From WTFY01 sp011523795 (GTDB taxonomy: Bacteria > Pseudomonadota > Gammaproteobacteria > UBA4575): a stretch of 64,000 nt of DNA. A model generated the notes under the pieces. That model ran no database searches. It was not told the origin of the DNA and saw only the letters and a program-made list of their open reading frames with translations. The stretch lies in NCBI GenBank assembly GCA_965207475.1, contig OZ242278.1, positions 806,001 to 870,000 of the forward strand, read 5' to 3'. A program made the translations under genes and the position numbers. Shown here piece after piece: positions 35,306 through 44,304 of this stretch (position 1 is its first letter; each line of letters opens with the position of its first letter).

Positions 35306-35497
35306 AATCGCACTAGCATGGAAGACTCTAGGTGACAAAATAAGAACGACAATTCTAGATAAATACTCGTTAAATACTCAAGGCTTTAATGCACACGGTA
35401 TTATATCTGCGATTAAAGATGCTTGAAGTCACCACAACGAACCGTGCGTACTTCCACAATTGTAATATATAGAAATGATAACTAGGTAAGCAGTAAT

Positions 35498-36457
35498 ATG
35501 CTCGTACCGAATTTCCACCTCCTTTTGCGCGCCGCATTGCTCGCGATGGCTATAGGCACATGTTTCGCCAGCACCAACACCCGTGCGGGCCAGCTGTATG
35601 TCGGCGCATCCATCGGTGGCCACGTTACTCCGGACGTCACTGTCAAGAGCCGCAGCGACGATCGCTCAAGCGTCTGCGACGAGTACATTAATCCCAGGGC
35701 GCTCACCGTGCCCGGGTGCACAGATCCAAACCGCGGTGCCGGTGATGGCTGGCGCGCGCCCTTCGATGGTGATACGGGAATCTCTGCCGAACTGGAGCTG
35801 GGCTGGCGATTCTCGGAGCGCTGGCGGGTCTCGGGCATCTACGGCTACAGCTCGACCGGCTTTGACCAGACCGTATCCTCGACGGATGCCACTGGCGTCG
35901 ACTTCGACAAGATTGGCAACGAGTTGTCAGTGGGCGAGGAGACGCTCGGGACCGTATCCTCGCATGAGTTCTTCATAGTCGGCTTCCGCGACTGGCCGAA
36001 CCGTACGCTATTTGGCACGCGATGGACGCCGCACATCGGCGCGGGCGTGGGGGTTTCGCAGATCCGCATGGACTTCTCCTGGCTCTGGGCCCGAAGCATG
36101 GACCCAAATGACATCGAGGCCGGGGCCGGGTTGCCCAACGTGGACGAGATCCGGCGCAACCTTGCCGGCACTGCAAGTGTCGGGCGCCGCACCATACGCG
36201 ACGTGACATTCGGGTACGTTCTGGTGGCTGGTGCGGAGCGCGCGTTGTCGGATCGGCTTTCCCTCGGGGTCAAGGCCCAGTGGAAGCGCCCGGGTGCTTT
36301 CAGTGTCTTCCGTTCAGGATCCTATGCGGGCGAGTTGCTACGCAGCCACTCGCCCAACTTGCGTCTCGACGGCAGCGAACCCGTCAGCACCTGGTCCAGG
36401 ACGAAGGACACCGACCGGTTTTCTATCATGCTGACGATGCGCTTTGCCGTACCATGA
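35498..36457 (+). CDS. outer-membrane beta-barrel protein, copy 1 of a paralogous pair
   Basis: 319 residues. A signal peptide (about 1-30, ending ...NTRA) is followed by alternating beta-strand pattern through the C-terminus, as in OmpA-like or surface-antigen 8-strand barrels. It is clearly related to the protein at 43339-44304: both have an N-terminal Cys-Asp ... Cys region with a following W...FD segment, then GTRWTPHIGAGVG / GSRWTPYVGLGAG, NLAGT / NAAGT, and VAGAERALSDRLSLGVKAQWKR / LAGVDYALTSQTSVGMKARWVR. Function unknown. The ATG at 35498 follows an AT-rich divergent gap. Confidence 0.8.
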   Translation: MLVPNFHLLLRAALLAMAIGTCFASTNTRAGQLYVGASIGGHVTPDVTVKSRSDDRSSVCDEYINPRALTVPGCTDPNRGAGDGWRAPFDGDTGISAELELGWRFSERWRVSGIYGYSSTGFDQTVSSTDATGVDFDKIGNELSVGEETLGTVSSHEFFIVGFRDWPNRTLFGTRWTPHIGAGVGVSQIRMDFSWLWARSMDPNDIEAGAGLPNVDEIRRNLAGTASVGRRTIRDVTFGYVLVAGAERALSDRLSLGVKAQWKRPGAFSVFRSGSYAGELLRSHSPNLRLDGSEPVSTWSRTKDTDRFSIMLTMRFAVP

Positions 36458-36485
36458 CTGTTTGGCTGTTTTGGCCGCTATTGCG

Positions 36486-36521
36486 CTAGAATTTTGACCA
36501 CAGTATACGCAAAATTTCTAG
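36486..36521. repeat. inverted repeat between outer-membrane gene and GIY-YIG pseudogene
   Basis: CTAGAATTTTG (36486-36496) and CAAAATTTCTAG (36510-36521) are inverted copies with one extra T, separated by 13 bases. There is no T run after it, so it is a weak terminator at best; it could be an operator for the downstream gene or a remnant of an element end. Confidence 0.5.
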
Positions 36522-36545
36522 ATCAAGACCTTGGAGTCTAAGCAA

Positions 36546-37180
36546 ATGAATGACGAGAACTTGGGCATTGTCTATGTGCTGACCAATCCTGCTATGCCCG
36601 GGCTGGTAAAGATCGGAAAGACATCACGAGGTTCTATGACCGGTCGATTGGGCGAACTGTATTCGACAGGTGTGCCTCTGCCGTTCGAGTGCAGTTTTGC
36701 AGGCCAGGTAAAAGATTTCGCCGAAGTTGAAAAAGCATTTCATATGGCGTTCGGCCTTATCGAATCAATCCCAATCGCGAGTTTTTTGAAATCGATCCAG
36801 CACAGGCGATCGCTCTACTCCGGTTGATGATTACCAAAGATGTGACGCCAGAACTCCAACACGAGGCCAGTAGCGTTGATGCTGAATCCGAGGGTGCCGT
36901 TAAACGATTCAAAGCAAGAAAGAAGCGTCCGCCTCTTAATTACTTCGAAATGGGAATTGAGGCAGGTTCCATACTTCACTTCACTCGAGGTGATTACACA
37001 TGTGAGGTAATTTCAAAATACCTGGTGAGATATGAGGGTGAAGGCATGTCGCTGACCGCATTAACCAAAAGACTGCTAGAGCTAGATTATTCACCTCAGC
37101 CTACCCCATATTGGACTTATGAAGGGAGAAATCTTTCCGACATTTATGATGAAACCTTTGGTCCGCCTCTAAACGAGTAG
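36546..37180 (+). pseudogene. GIY-YIG nuclease-domain protein, broken by a 1-base frameshift
   Basis: The first frame from the ATG at 36546 encodes a GIY-YIG/T5orf172-like domain (GIVYVLTNPAMPGLVKIGKTSRG...RLGELYSTGVPLPFECSFAGQV...VEKAFHMAFG). It then runs out of family sequence and stops at 36827. The -1 frame continues the domain exactly (PYRINPNREFFEIDPAQAIALL) and runs on to 37180. Adding one C near 36755 restores one protein of about 211 residues. The C-terminal part (GIEAGSILHFTRGDYTCEVI...LSDIYDETF) resembles the DUF4357-type region that often accompanies such nucleases. Either a real mutation or a sequencing error. Confidence 0.85.
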
Positions 37181-37261
37181 ATGTGCAATTAAAGGGAATT
37201 ATGTATCAATATCTGCGTCACTCGAAAACGTACTGTGTCCCCGGTACGGACCTGAACATTC

Positions 37262-37338
37262 TGGTAGGCGCGATTGGATTCGAACCAACGACCCCCACCA
37301 TGTCAAGGTGATGCTCTAACCAACTGAGCTACGCGCCT
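37262..37338 (-). tRNA. tRNA-Val (anticodon GAC)
   Basis: 77 bases with encoded CCA. The acceptor AGGCGCG/CGCGCCT, D arm CTC...GAG, anticodon stem TCACC/GGTGG with loop TTGACAT, and T arm GTTGG-TTCGAAT-CCAAT are all well paired. It lies 84 bases downstream of uvrB on the same strand. Confidence 0.97.
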
Positions 37339-37422
37339 AGTACAAGGTGTGAAACCTAGCACAGAACGGGGAATTTCGGTACCTTGGTGCTGCAAATTTG
37401 ACTGAAATACACAAACCGGGCC

Positions 37423-39453
37423 TCATCCGGCTATTTTCTGCGGTTTCCCCAGTACCCTATCCTTCAGGTGAAAGACCTCGTCCCGGATCCTTGCAGCTTC
37501 CTCGAATTCCAGGTCGCGGGCATGCTGGTACATCTTCTGCTCCAGCTTCTTGACCAGTTTCATTCCATGTTCGGGACTCAGGTCCGAATACTTGTCACGG
37601 TCCCAGAGATCCTTGTAACGCTTCTTGCCTGCACTGAATTCATCGGGCGACCTGCGTGCGCCTTCCATGATATCGGCCACTTTCTTCCTGATCCCTCTGG
37701 GCGTGATACCGTGAATCTTGTTGAAGGCGATCTGCTTGGCACGGCGCCGGTTGGTCTCGTCGATGGCACGCTGCATCGAGCCGGTCACCCCATCGGCGTA
37801 CATGAGTGCCTTGCCGTGAATATGCCGTGCCGCACGGCCCACTGTCTGGATCAGTGACCGGTCGGAGCGAAGGAACCCTTCCTTGTCCGCATCCAGGATG
37901 GCCACCAGCGATACTTCCGGGATATCAAGGCCCTCGCGCAGCAGGTTGATGCCCACCAGGACATCGAAATCTGCATTGCGCAGGCCCCGAATGATCTCGA
38001 CCCGCTCGACCGTGTCAATATCCGAGTGCAGGTAACGCACCCGCACACCGTGATCGGCCAGATACTCGGTCAAATCCTCGGCCATGCGCTTTGTGAGTGT
38101 CGTGATCAGCACGCGTTCCGTACGCTCCACACACCGGTTGATTTCAGACAGCACATCATCCACCTGGGAATGCACTGGACGGACTTCAATTTCGGGATCT
38201 ACCAGTCCTGTCGGGCGGACCACCTGCTCCACCACTGCGGCCGACTTTTCCATCTCGTAGGGACCAGGTGTGGCGGATACGTAAATCATCTGCGGAGCTA
38301 GGGCCGCGAATTCCTCGAACTTGAGAGGACGGTTGTCTAGGGCGGAGGGCAGTCTGAAGCCGTACTCGACCAGCGTCTCCTTGCGGGAACGGTCGCCCCG
38401 GTACATGCCGCCGAACTGCGGAACCGACACGTGGCTTTCATCCATCACCATCAGTGCATTGTCCGGGAGGTAATCCAGCAGGCAGGGAGGCGGCTCTCCG
38501 GGTGCACGACCGCACAGGTAACGCGAGTAGTTCTCGATGCCCATGCAATACCCGATTTCCTCGATCATCTCCAGGTCGAAGCGTGTGCGCTGTTCAAGCC
38601 GCTGGGCTTCGACCAGGCGGTTGGCCCGATTCAGCACTTCCAGATGTGTCTCGAGTTCATCCTTGATCTGCTCGATGGCATTCAACAGGATCTCCCTCGG
38701 TGTCACGTAGTGGGTCTTGGGATAAACGGTAAGCCGGGGAACCCTGCGTATGACCTCACCCGTGAGGGCATCGAAGTAACTCAGGTTTTCTATCTCGTCA
38801 TCGAAGAGTTCGATACGGATTCCCTCACGTTCGGACTCCGCGGGATGTACGTCGATGATTTCGCCATGAGCCCGGAACGTACCCCGTCGCAGTTCGAAAT
38901 CGTTGCGCGAATACTGCAACTCGGCCAAGCGGCGAAGGAGCTTGCGCTGGTCCACGCGATCGCCGCGGTCGAGGTGCATGACCATGCTCAGGTAGGCCTT
39001 TGGATCACCCAGCCCGTAGATTGCGGATACGGTCGCGACGATCACCGTGTCCGGACGCTCGAACAAGGCCTTGGTGGCAGACAGCCGCATCTGCTCGATA
39101 TGCTCGTTGACGGAGGCATCCTTCTCGATGTAGGTGTCGCTGGACGGTACATAGGCCTCGGGCTGGTAATAGTCGTAGTACGAAACGAAGTACTCCACGG
39201 CATGCCCGGGAAAGAATTCCTTCATCTCCCCGTAAAGCTGCGCGGCCAGCGTCTTGTTGGGCGCCAGGATGATAGTGGGCCGCTGCACCTGCTCGATCAC
39301 GTTGGCAATGGTGAAGGTCTTGCCAGAACCGGTTACACCCAGCAGGGTCTGGTGGGCCAGCCCATCGTTCAGACCCTCGATCAGGGCCTTGATCGCTTCC
39401 GGCTGATCCCCGGCCGGGGCAAACTCAGAATCAATCCGGAATGGCTCGTACAT
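37423..39453 (-). CDS. uvrB: excinuclease ABC subunit B
   Basis: Damage-verification helicase-like subunit of nucleotide excision repair. It has 676 residues. Walker A is GVTGSGKT, the beta-hairpin is YYDYYQPEAYVP, Walker B is MVMDESHVS, the helicase motifs VGINLLREGLDIPEVSL and QTVGRAARH are present, and a C-terminal UVR coiled coil (KLEQKMYQHARDLEFEEAARIRDEV) contacts UvrC. I see no LexA-type CTGT-N8-ACAG in the gap upstream. Confidence 0.97.
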   Translation of the reverse strand: MYEPFRIDSEFAPAGDQPEAIKALIEGLNDGLAHQTLLGVTGSGKTFTIANVIEQVQRPTIILAPNKTLAAQLYGEMKEFFPGHAVEYFVSYYDYYQPEAYVPSSDTYIEKDASVNEHIEQMRLSATKALFERPDTVIVATVSAIYGLGDPKAYLSMVMHLDRGDRVDQRKLLRRLAELQYSRNDFELRRGTFRAHGEIIDVHPAESEREGIRIELFDDEIENLSYFDALTGEVIRRVPRLTVYPKTHYVTPREILLNAIEQIKDELETHLEVLNRANRLVEAQRLEQRTRFDLEMIEEIGYCMGIENYSRYLCGRAPGEPPPCLLDYLPDNALMVMDESHVSVPQFGGMYRGDRSRKETLVEYGFRLPSALDNRPLKFEEFAALAPQMIYVSATPGPYEMEKSAAVVEQVVRPTGLVDPEIEVRPVHSQVDDVLSEINRCVERTERVLITTLTKRMAEDLTEYLADHGVRVRYLHSDIDTVERVEIIRGLRNADFDVLVGINLLREGLDIPEVSLVAILDADKEGFLRSDRSLIQTVGRAARHIHGKALMYADGVTGSMQRAIDETNRRRAKQIAFNKIHGITPRGIRKKVADIMEGARRSPDEFSAGKKRYKDLWDRDKYSDLSPEHGMKLVKKLEQKMYQHARDLEFEEAARIRDEVFHLKDRVLGKPQKIAG

Positions 39454-39564
39454 GTTTCACTTTCATTAAATCTGCGGGTTTCTTTGCCGGGAGAACTCGT
39501 ATCCGCCCAACAGTACTGCTAAAGTGCATCCACCCAATTATCCTAAATCCAGAGGGAGACCGCA

Positions 39565-40743
39565 TTGAACCATTCACTTGCAGACCGAGTATCGAGAATC
39601 AAACCTTCTGCAACTTTAGCCATAACTGCACGGGCAAATCAAATCCGGGCAGAAGGCAGAGACATCCTGAGCCTGGCCGCCGGTGAGCCTGATTTTGACA
39701 CACCCGGGCACGTAAAGGAGGCGGCCATCGCTGCGATTCGGGAAGGCAAGACCAAGTACACTGCAGTGGCCGGTACGCCTTCGCTCAAGGATGCAGTCAT
39801 CAGCAAGTTCCGAAACGACAACGGGCTTGAATACTCCCCAAATGAAGTCATGATCTCATGCGGTGCCAAGCAGGTGATCTACAACTTGTGCCAGACGCTC
39901 CTGAATGATACGGATGAAGTCATCATCCCTGCCCCATACTGGGTTTCCTACCCGGATATCGTGCTCCTGGCAGGCGGTCGTCCCGTGATTGTTACAGGCC
40001 GTAGTGAAAACCAAAACAAGATCACGGCAGAAGACCTGGAGCGCAGCATCTCTGACAGGACCCGGCTGCTGGTCCTCAACAGTCCCTCAAACCCGACTGG
40101 AATCGCCTATACCCGGGATGAACTCGGTGCGCTGGGGGAGGTGCTGGAAAGGTATCCGCAGGTGTTCGTGATCAGTGACGATATTTATGAGCACATTATG
40201 TTTCGTGGACAGGAGTTTTCCAACATCCTGAACACCACACCATCACTGGCTGACCGAACCCTAGTGCTGAACGGTGTCTCCAAGGCCTATTCCATGACGG
40301 GCTGGAGAATCGGCTATGCGGGGGGTCCGGAAGCGCTCATCAAGTCCATGACAAAAATTCAGTCGCAGAGCACATCCAATCCAAGCTCCATATCGCAGGC
40401 CGCAGCCGAGGCCGCGCTGACCGGTGACCAGGGCTTTGTTGCCACCATGCGCAAAGAGTTTGAGAAGCGCCATGACTTCATCGTGGGTGCCCTGAATGAA
40501 ATTGAAGGAATCCGCTGCCCGTTGAGTGACGGGACCTTTTACTGCTTTCCAAACATCGAAGGCCTGATTGAAAGAACAGCAGGTATTTCAGATGACTTGG
40601 GCTTTGTGGAACATTTGCTGAATGAGGTGGGTATGGCCGTAGTACCTGGCAAGGCATTTGGATCGCCCGGTCACATGCGCATCTCGTTTGCTACGAGCAT
40701 GGGGGTTTTGGAAGAAGCTGCCACCCGCTTCAACACACTCTGA
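39565..40743 (+). CDS. class I aspartate-type aminotransferase (AspAT/prephenate aminotransferase group)
   Basis: 392-residue fold-type I PLP enzyme with a TTG start at 39565, preceded by GAGGGAG. The PLP-Lys segment is NGVSKAYSMTGWRIGYAGG, and other markers are LAAGEPDFDTP, KYTAVAGTPSLKDA and NSPSNPTGIAY. This is the 1-beta AspAT subgroup, some members of which also transaminate prephenate. Since no hisC-type aminotransferase lies in the pheA-tyrA cluster here, it could supply the aromatic transamination, but that is an inference. Divergent from uvrB. Confidence 0.9.
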   Translation: MNHSLADRVSRIKPSATLAITARANQIRAEGRDILSLAAGEPDFDTPGHVKEAAIAAIREGKTKYTAVAGTPSLKDAVISKFRNDNGLEYSPNEVMISCGAKQVIYNLCQTLLNDTDEVIIPAPYWVSYPDIVLLAGGRPVIVTGRSENQNKITAEDLERSISDRTRLLVLNSPSNPTGIAYTRDELGALGEVLERYPQVFVISDDIYEHIMFRGQEFSNILNTTPSLADRTLVLNGVSKAYSMTGWRIGYAGGPEALIKSMTKIQSQSTSNPSSISQAAAEAALTGDQGFVATMRKEFEKRHDFIVGALNEIEGIRCPLSDGTFYCFPNIEGLIERTAGISDDLGFVEHLLNEVGMAVVPGKAFGSPGHMRISFATSMGVLEEAATRFNTL

Positions 40744-40788
40744 CAAGTGATAATAATTTTCCAAACTGTGATCAGGATCAAAACACCG

Positions 40789-40794
40789 TATAAT
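40789..40794 (+). promoter_or_regulatory. -10 box TATAAT for tRNA-Asn
   Basis: A perfect TATAAT 63 bases before the mature tRNA-Asn 5' end. The hexamer 17 bases further upstream (CTGTGA) matches -35 only at three positions. Confidence 0.5.
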
Positions 40795-40856
40795 CTGCAG
40801 CATCATGATCCATTGACCTGTGCATAGTGGATCGCTACCATTTCTCGTCCTCAAAT

Positions 40857-40932
40857 TCCCCGGTAGCTCAGTTGGTAGAGCGGGTGACTGTTAATCACTA
40901 GGTCGGCGGTTCGAGCCCGTCCCGGGGAGCCA
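40857..40932 (+). tRNA. tRNA-Asn (anticodon GTT)
   Basis: 76 bases with encoded CCA. The acceptor TCCCCGG/CCGGGGA, anticodon stem GGTGA/TCACT with loop CTGTTAA, and T arm GGCGG-TTCGAGC-CCGTC are standard. It follows the aminotransferase gene on the plus strand. Confidence 0.98.
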
Positions 40933-40957
40933 ATAACATCAATAACTTATAAAATAG

Positions 40958-42454
40958 TCAGGTATGTGCCAAGTTTGATACCGCTTCTTCCCCGAACCCC
41001 GCGATGGCTTCCAGGGTCTCCTTCACGTCCTCCCAGGTCGTTGCGTGGTTGAGGATACACATTCGCAGCGAAAACTTTCCCCCGAGCGTTGTGGAGGATA
41101 TCAGCGCACGGTTATCCCAGAATACGTGGGTGAGGACAGCCCTGTTGGTGTTTTCCAGGGTGTCTTCGCCAAGTCCTGAATCCGCAGGATTGACCCGGAA
41201 GCACACGATGCCCAGCGACACAGGGCTCAACAGCTCTAGCATCGGGTGCGCGCTGACATACTCCCCGGCCCGTGCAGCCAGCTCTATTCCTTTCGATACG
41301 GCACGGCGAAACGCGGCCATTCCGAAGGTCTGTACGGACATCCAGATTTTCAGGGCCCGAAAGGAACGGCTCAATTGCAGGCCGCGGTCCGAAAGGTTCG
41401 GGTGGTCCGCGCCCCAGATCGTATCCTGAAGCACGTCGTGACGCACTGCGAAAGCACGCTCCAGGGTGCGCACGTCCTTCACCAATAGACCTCCAGCTTC
41501 GTACGGCTGGAAGAACCACTTGTGAGCGTCCAGACCCACCGAATCGGCATGCTCGATGCCGCGCAAAAGCTTCCTGCCCTGATCGGTCACAATCGCAAAA
41601 CCCCCGTATGCTGCATCGACATGCAACCAGATTCCCTGGGTCTTGCAGAATTCTGCCATCTTTTCAAGTGGGTCAATGGCCCCAGTGCTGGATGCCCCGG
41701 CATTGGCGCACACTGCGATGGGATTTAATCCTTGGGCACGATCCTCCGCCACGGCGCGCACCATGGCCTCCATATCAAGGCGAAAGTGCCCATCACATGG
41801 AACCATGCGTATATGCTCGGGGCGAATACCGATAATCCTTGCAGCGCGGATGTACGCACTGTGGCTCTGGTCACTCATATACACGGTGGCCCGCTCAGGA
41901 TTGCCTGCCTGTTCACGCGCCGCCACCAGGGCATTGATGCTGGCTGCTGAACCCCCGCTAGTCAAAAGTCCGCCCGCACCCTCCGGATATCCCAGCCAGC
42001 GCCGAAACCAGTCGATGACCACCAGTTCCAGTTGACTCGGCCCACTGGCTACCAGCCAGGTACACGCGTTCACGTTGAACCCGGAAGTCATGAAGTCGGC
42101 CAACACACCAGGCCAGGTGGGTGAAGTCGGAATGAATGCGAACGAACGTGGATGGTCCAGCCGCAAAGAAACCGGAAGGATTTCGTGTGCAGCCTGCTCG
42201 AGGACCTCCATTGCCGGTCGGCCGGCTTCGGGTGGATCTCCCGTCAACCGGTCCTCCAGTTCCTGCCTGAACTCTCCCTCCCAGGCATCTTCTCCATGCA
42301 GCCTATTGATTCGTTCCACGACAAGCTCTGCCGCCTTGCATGCAAGCTCCATCATGAGTTCGGGGGCCATCTGGAGGTCACCACAGGATCCACTCCTCTT
42401 GGCTGAAGCGGACTGTGTTTCTGTCTTACTTCCTGTTTTTCCCGTCATACCCAA
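40958..42454 (-). CDS. group II PLP-dependent decarboxylase (aromatic-amino-acid/glutamate decarboxylase family)
   Basis: 498 residues. The PLP-Lys segment is DSVGLDAHKWFFQPYEAG, the Asp contacting the pyridine ring is in HVDAAYGGFA, and the TSGGSAASINALVAAR loop binds PLP phosphate. Family members decarboxylate tryptophan, tyrosine, DOPA or acidic amino acids; substrate specificity cannot be read here. The N-terminal ~25 residues are Ser/Thr-rich and unlike the family. It ends 25 bases from tRNA-Asn, on the opposite strand. Confidence 0.9.
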   Translation of the reverse strand: MGMTGKTGSKTETQSASAKRSGSCGDLQMAPELMMELACKAAELVVERINRLHGEDAWEGEFRQELEDRLTGDPPEAGRPAMEVLEQAAHEILPVSLRLDHPRSFAFIPTSPTWPGVLADFMTSGFNVNACTWLVASGPSQLELVVIDWFRRWLGYPEGAGGLLTSGGSAASINALVAAREQAGNPERATVYMSDQSHSAYIRAARIIGIRPEHIRMVPCDGHFRLDMEAMVRAVAEDRAQGLNPIAVCANAGASSTGAIDPLEKMAEFCKTQGIWLHVDAAYGGFAIVTDQGRKLLRGIEHADSVGLDAHKWFFQPYEAGGLLVKDVRTLERAFAVRHDVLQDTIWGADHPNLSDRGLQLSRSFRALKIWMSVQTFGMAAFRRAVSKGIELAARAGEYVSAHPMLELLSPVSLGIVCFRVNPADSGLGEDTLENTNRAVLTHVFWDNRALISSTTLGGKFSLRMCILNHATTWEDVKETLEAIAGFGEEAVSNLAHT

Positions 42455-42474
42455 TCTCTTTCTGTTTTAAAAAT

Positions 42475-42594
42475 TCACAGTCTTGGAGCTTCGTTGATCA
42501 GCGCTGAGGCACTCGACCAGCATGTATCGTAAAGCGCTGCCTCGTGCAACGAGGCGAGGATGCGCCCGAACGCTTTCAGTTCCTTACCGGCCAT
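42475..42594 (-). pseudogene. 39-residue ORF resembling the N-terminus of a LuxR-type regulator (remnant)
   Basis: ATG at 42594 after GAGGAAATAGCT, reading MAGKELKAFGRILASLHEAA and ending ...INEAPRL. The F-x-R-x-L-x-x-L-H-E-A-A-L...W pattern is that of the N-terminal segment of many LuxR-family proteins, but there is a stop before any signal or HTH domain. It begins 2 bases after the stop of the 198-residue gene. A truncated regulator is my preferred reading; a real small protein is possible. Confidence 0.4.
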
Positions 42595-42596
42595 AG

Positions 42597-43193
42597 CTAT
42601 TTCCTCTTTTTAGTTACCGGCTTAAAAGTACGAAAGTTTTCCATCTGCCGAAAGACCGAGCGAATGGCATCATCGTCTGTGTGACCCAATGCCATCATGA
42701 TTTCATCTCTGGCCTTCTTCTCCGACCATCCTTTTTGGAGGAGCACATTGTAAACACGCATGATCCGAAAATCCCTGTCATCCTGAGCTGCATCGCGCGA
42801 GTTTCTTGGCTTGGAGGGTATCTTGAGCTTTCCCAAATATCGCCTGGATACGACGCTACAGGCCCAGTCCTTTAGGTAATCCGGAACTGGCTCACGGCGC
42901 TCTTCGAGAGCAACCAATAGCCGGTTCAGGCCATCCCAGGCCCACCGTTTAGTGAAGGCCCTATTTATGTAGCTCAAAATTAACACGTGACGCGCTGAAT
43001 GGTCTGGAAAGTTCGAATCTCGTGAATCCGGGGACGTGGCATCCCACGCAGCAGGCAAATCAGCCAATTCCGGGAAACTGCCATCCTCATTATCCACGAA
43101 AGCTCGTATGCCCTCGAACCAGTCAGTATCCGTTACATCATGCATTATGGTCACCCATTTTGGCACGACACCACCACTTTTTCCTTTCCGCAT
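42597..43193 (-). CDS. hypothetical protein, 198 residues
   Basis: I do not recognise a family. It is soluble, without signal peptide or membrane segment, with an acidic first half (TDTDWFEGIRAFVDNEDGSFPELADL) and a basic, helical second half ending FKPVTKKRK. The segment GWSEKKARDEIMMALGHTDDDAIRSVFRQM looks like a small helical bundle. The ATG at 43193 has only a weak ribosome site; an in-frame ATG at 43145 is an alternative. Neighbours are remnants and an outer-membrane gene, so it is probably accessory DNA. Confidence 0.6.
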   Translation of the reverse strand: MRKGKSGGVVPKWVTIMHDVTDTDWFEGIRAFVDNEDGSFPELADLPAAWDATSPDSRDSNFPDHSARHVLILSYINRAFTKRWAWDGLNRLLVALEERREPVPDYLKDWACSVVSRRYLGKLKIPSKPRNSRDAAQDDRDFRIMRVYNVLLQKGWSEKKARDEIMMALGHTDDDAIRSVFRQMENFRTFKPVTKKRK

Positions 43194-43263
43194 CGCTCTA
43201 CCATCTCAGAGCCCATTGGAGGCCACTCTTTCCTGGTATCACCCAGAACTCAAATCTGGCGGG

Positions 43264-43329
43264 TTAAGCGGCCTTCAATACCGCGTGCTCATTGGGCGGC
43301 AGGTTGTTGAGAGCCCTGTGAAATCGACC
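43264..43329 (-). mobile_element. possible C-terminal remnant of an IS transposase
   Basis: On the minus strand the short stretch GRFHRALNNLPPNEHAVLKA, then Ala and a stop, resembles the end of DDE transposases of the IS3/IS481 type, where H-[RS]-[AS]-L-x-x-L-[TP]-P-x-E follows the catalytic Glu. Nothing upstream continues it because the outer-membrane gene begins ten bases away. Confidence 0.35.
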
Positions 43330-43338
43330 GTTGGACTT

Positions 43339-44304
43339 TCAGAAACGGTGCTTGAAACCAACGGTTACCGCCCAGTATTCAATGTTATCCATTCTAACCT
43401 GATCCACGAAAGGGGTAACCCCGTCCACATGTACCGGCTCATGGCTTCGGATCTGGGCATAGGGAGCACGGTCTCTAAAATCGTCGAACCGTACCCATCG
43501 TGCCTTCATGCCGACAGAGGTTTGACTGGTCAAGGCGTAGTCCACACCAGCGAGCAGCTGAAACCCGAACAACGTGTCAGACAGTTCGGTGTCCATGGAA
43601 CTCAGCGTGCCTGCCGCATTTTCCCGCCACTCAAGCCATGAGTCCTCATTCCAGCCGTACCCTCGCTGCATCTCCGGAATGTCCGGTGCCACACCCAGAT
43701 AACCCTCACCCTCTGTCTTGCGCAGGAGCCTACGTTTGTACTGCATCCGAATACGAGCCCATCCTGCACCCAGGCCTACGTACGGTGTCCACCTGGACCC
43801 TGATGCAAAATCATAGAATACGTTGGCGAAGTACTGCTGGATGCGTAAACCCGAGATCCATTCATAGGGAGGTGCAGTCTCGCTCCACTCGCGGTCCTTG
43901 CTTGCCAGACCTGGATGCGTCGAGGCAGTAATGATGGGGTAACTCGCTGAGCCGGGCTCGACATGCATGAATTCCAGCTCGAAGCGCACCCGGTCATGAA
44001 CATAGCCTGCTTGCAGACCCGCTGCCAAACCGCTTCCGGCATCAAATCGGGAACTCCATTTTCCCTTCGGGTCAACATCCCCGCAGGCGGGATCACTGGC
44101 GATCGCACCGGATGGACGGGTCACATCGCTGTACATAAGCACATCGCAACGCGTCGGGTTACTTTGCCCGGTAACACTGGAGCCCAGGGTCCGTACATCT
44201 CCCAGGCCGACATCAGCGCCTGCATAGAAGTCGGCACGTGCATCAGTCAAAACAAATATACTGAAGACAAGAACACACAGATGAAGCGGTTTTGAAGGTG
44301 GCAT
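43339..44304 (-). CDS. outer-membrane beta-barrel protein, copy 2 of a paralogous pair
   Basis: 321 residues. The signal peptide MPPSKPLHLCVLVFSIFVLTDARA is followed by mature DFYAGADVGLG and a beta-strand pattern ending in VGFKHRF, with the terminal Phe recognised by BamA. Two Cys (CDVLMYSD... and DPACGD) probably form an extracellular or periplasmic disulfide; the copy at 35498 has a comparable pair. The two proteins share the order of conserved blocks from Cys-Asp to the final strands but are strongly diverged. Role unknown; barrel adhesin, small porin or surface antigen are possible. Confidence 0.8.
   Translation of the reverse strand: MPPSKPLHLCVLVFSIFVLTDARADFYAGADVGLGDVRTLGSSVTGQSNPTRCDVLMYSDVTRPSGAIASDPACGDVDPKGKWSSRFDAGSGLAAGLQAGYVHDRVRFELEFMHVEPGSASYPIITASTHPGLASKDREWSETAPPYEWISGLRIQQYFANVFYDFASGSRWTPYVGLGAGWARIRMQYKRRLLRKTEGEGYLGVAPDIPEMQRGYGWNEDSWLEWRENAAGTLSSMDTELSDTLFGFQLLAGVDYALTSQTSVGMKARWVRFDDFRDRAPYAQIRSHEPVHVDGVTPFVDQVRMDNIEYWAVTVGFKHRF

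Noticed and set aside
38431..39522. 363-codon plus-strand open frame
   Set aside because: Antisense to uvrB.
39454..39564. LexA box upstream of uvrB
   Set aside because: Searched for CTGT-N8-ACAG; only a partial TACTGTTGGGCGGATACGAG is present, which lacks the second half-site.
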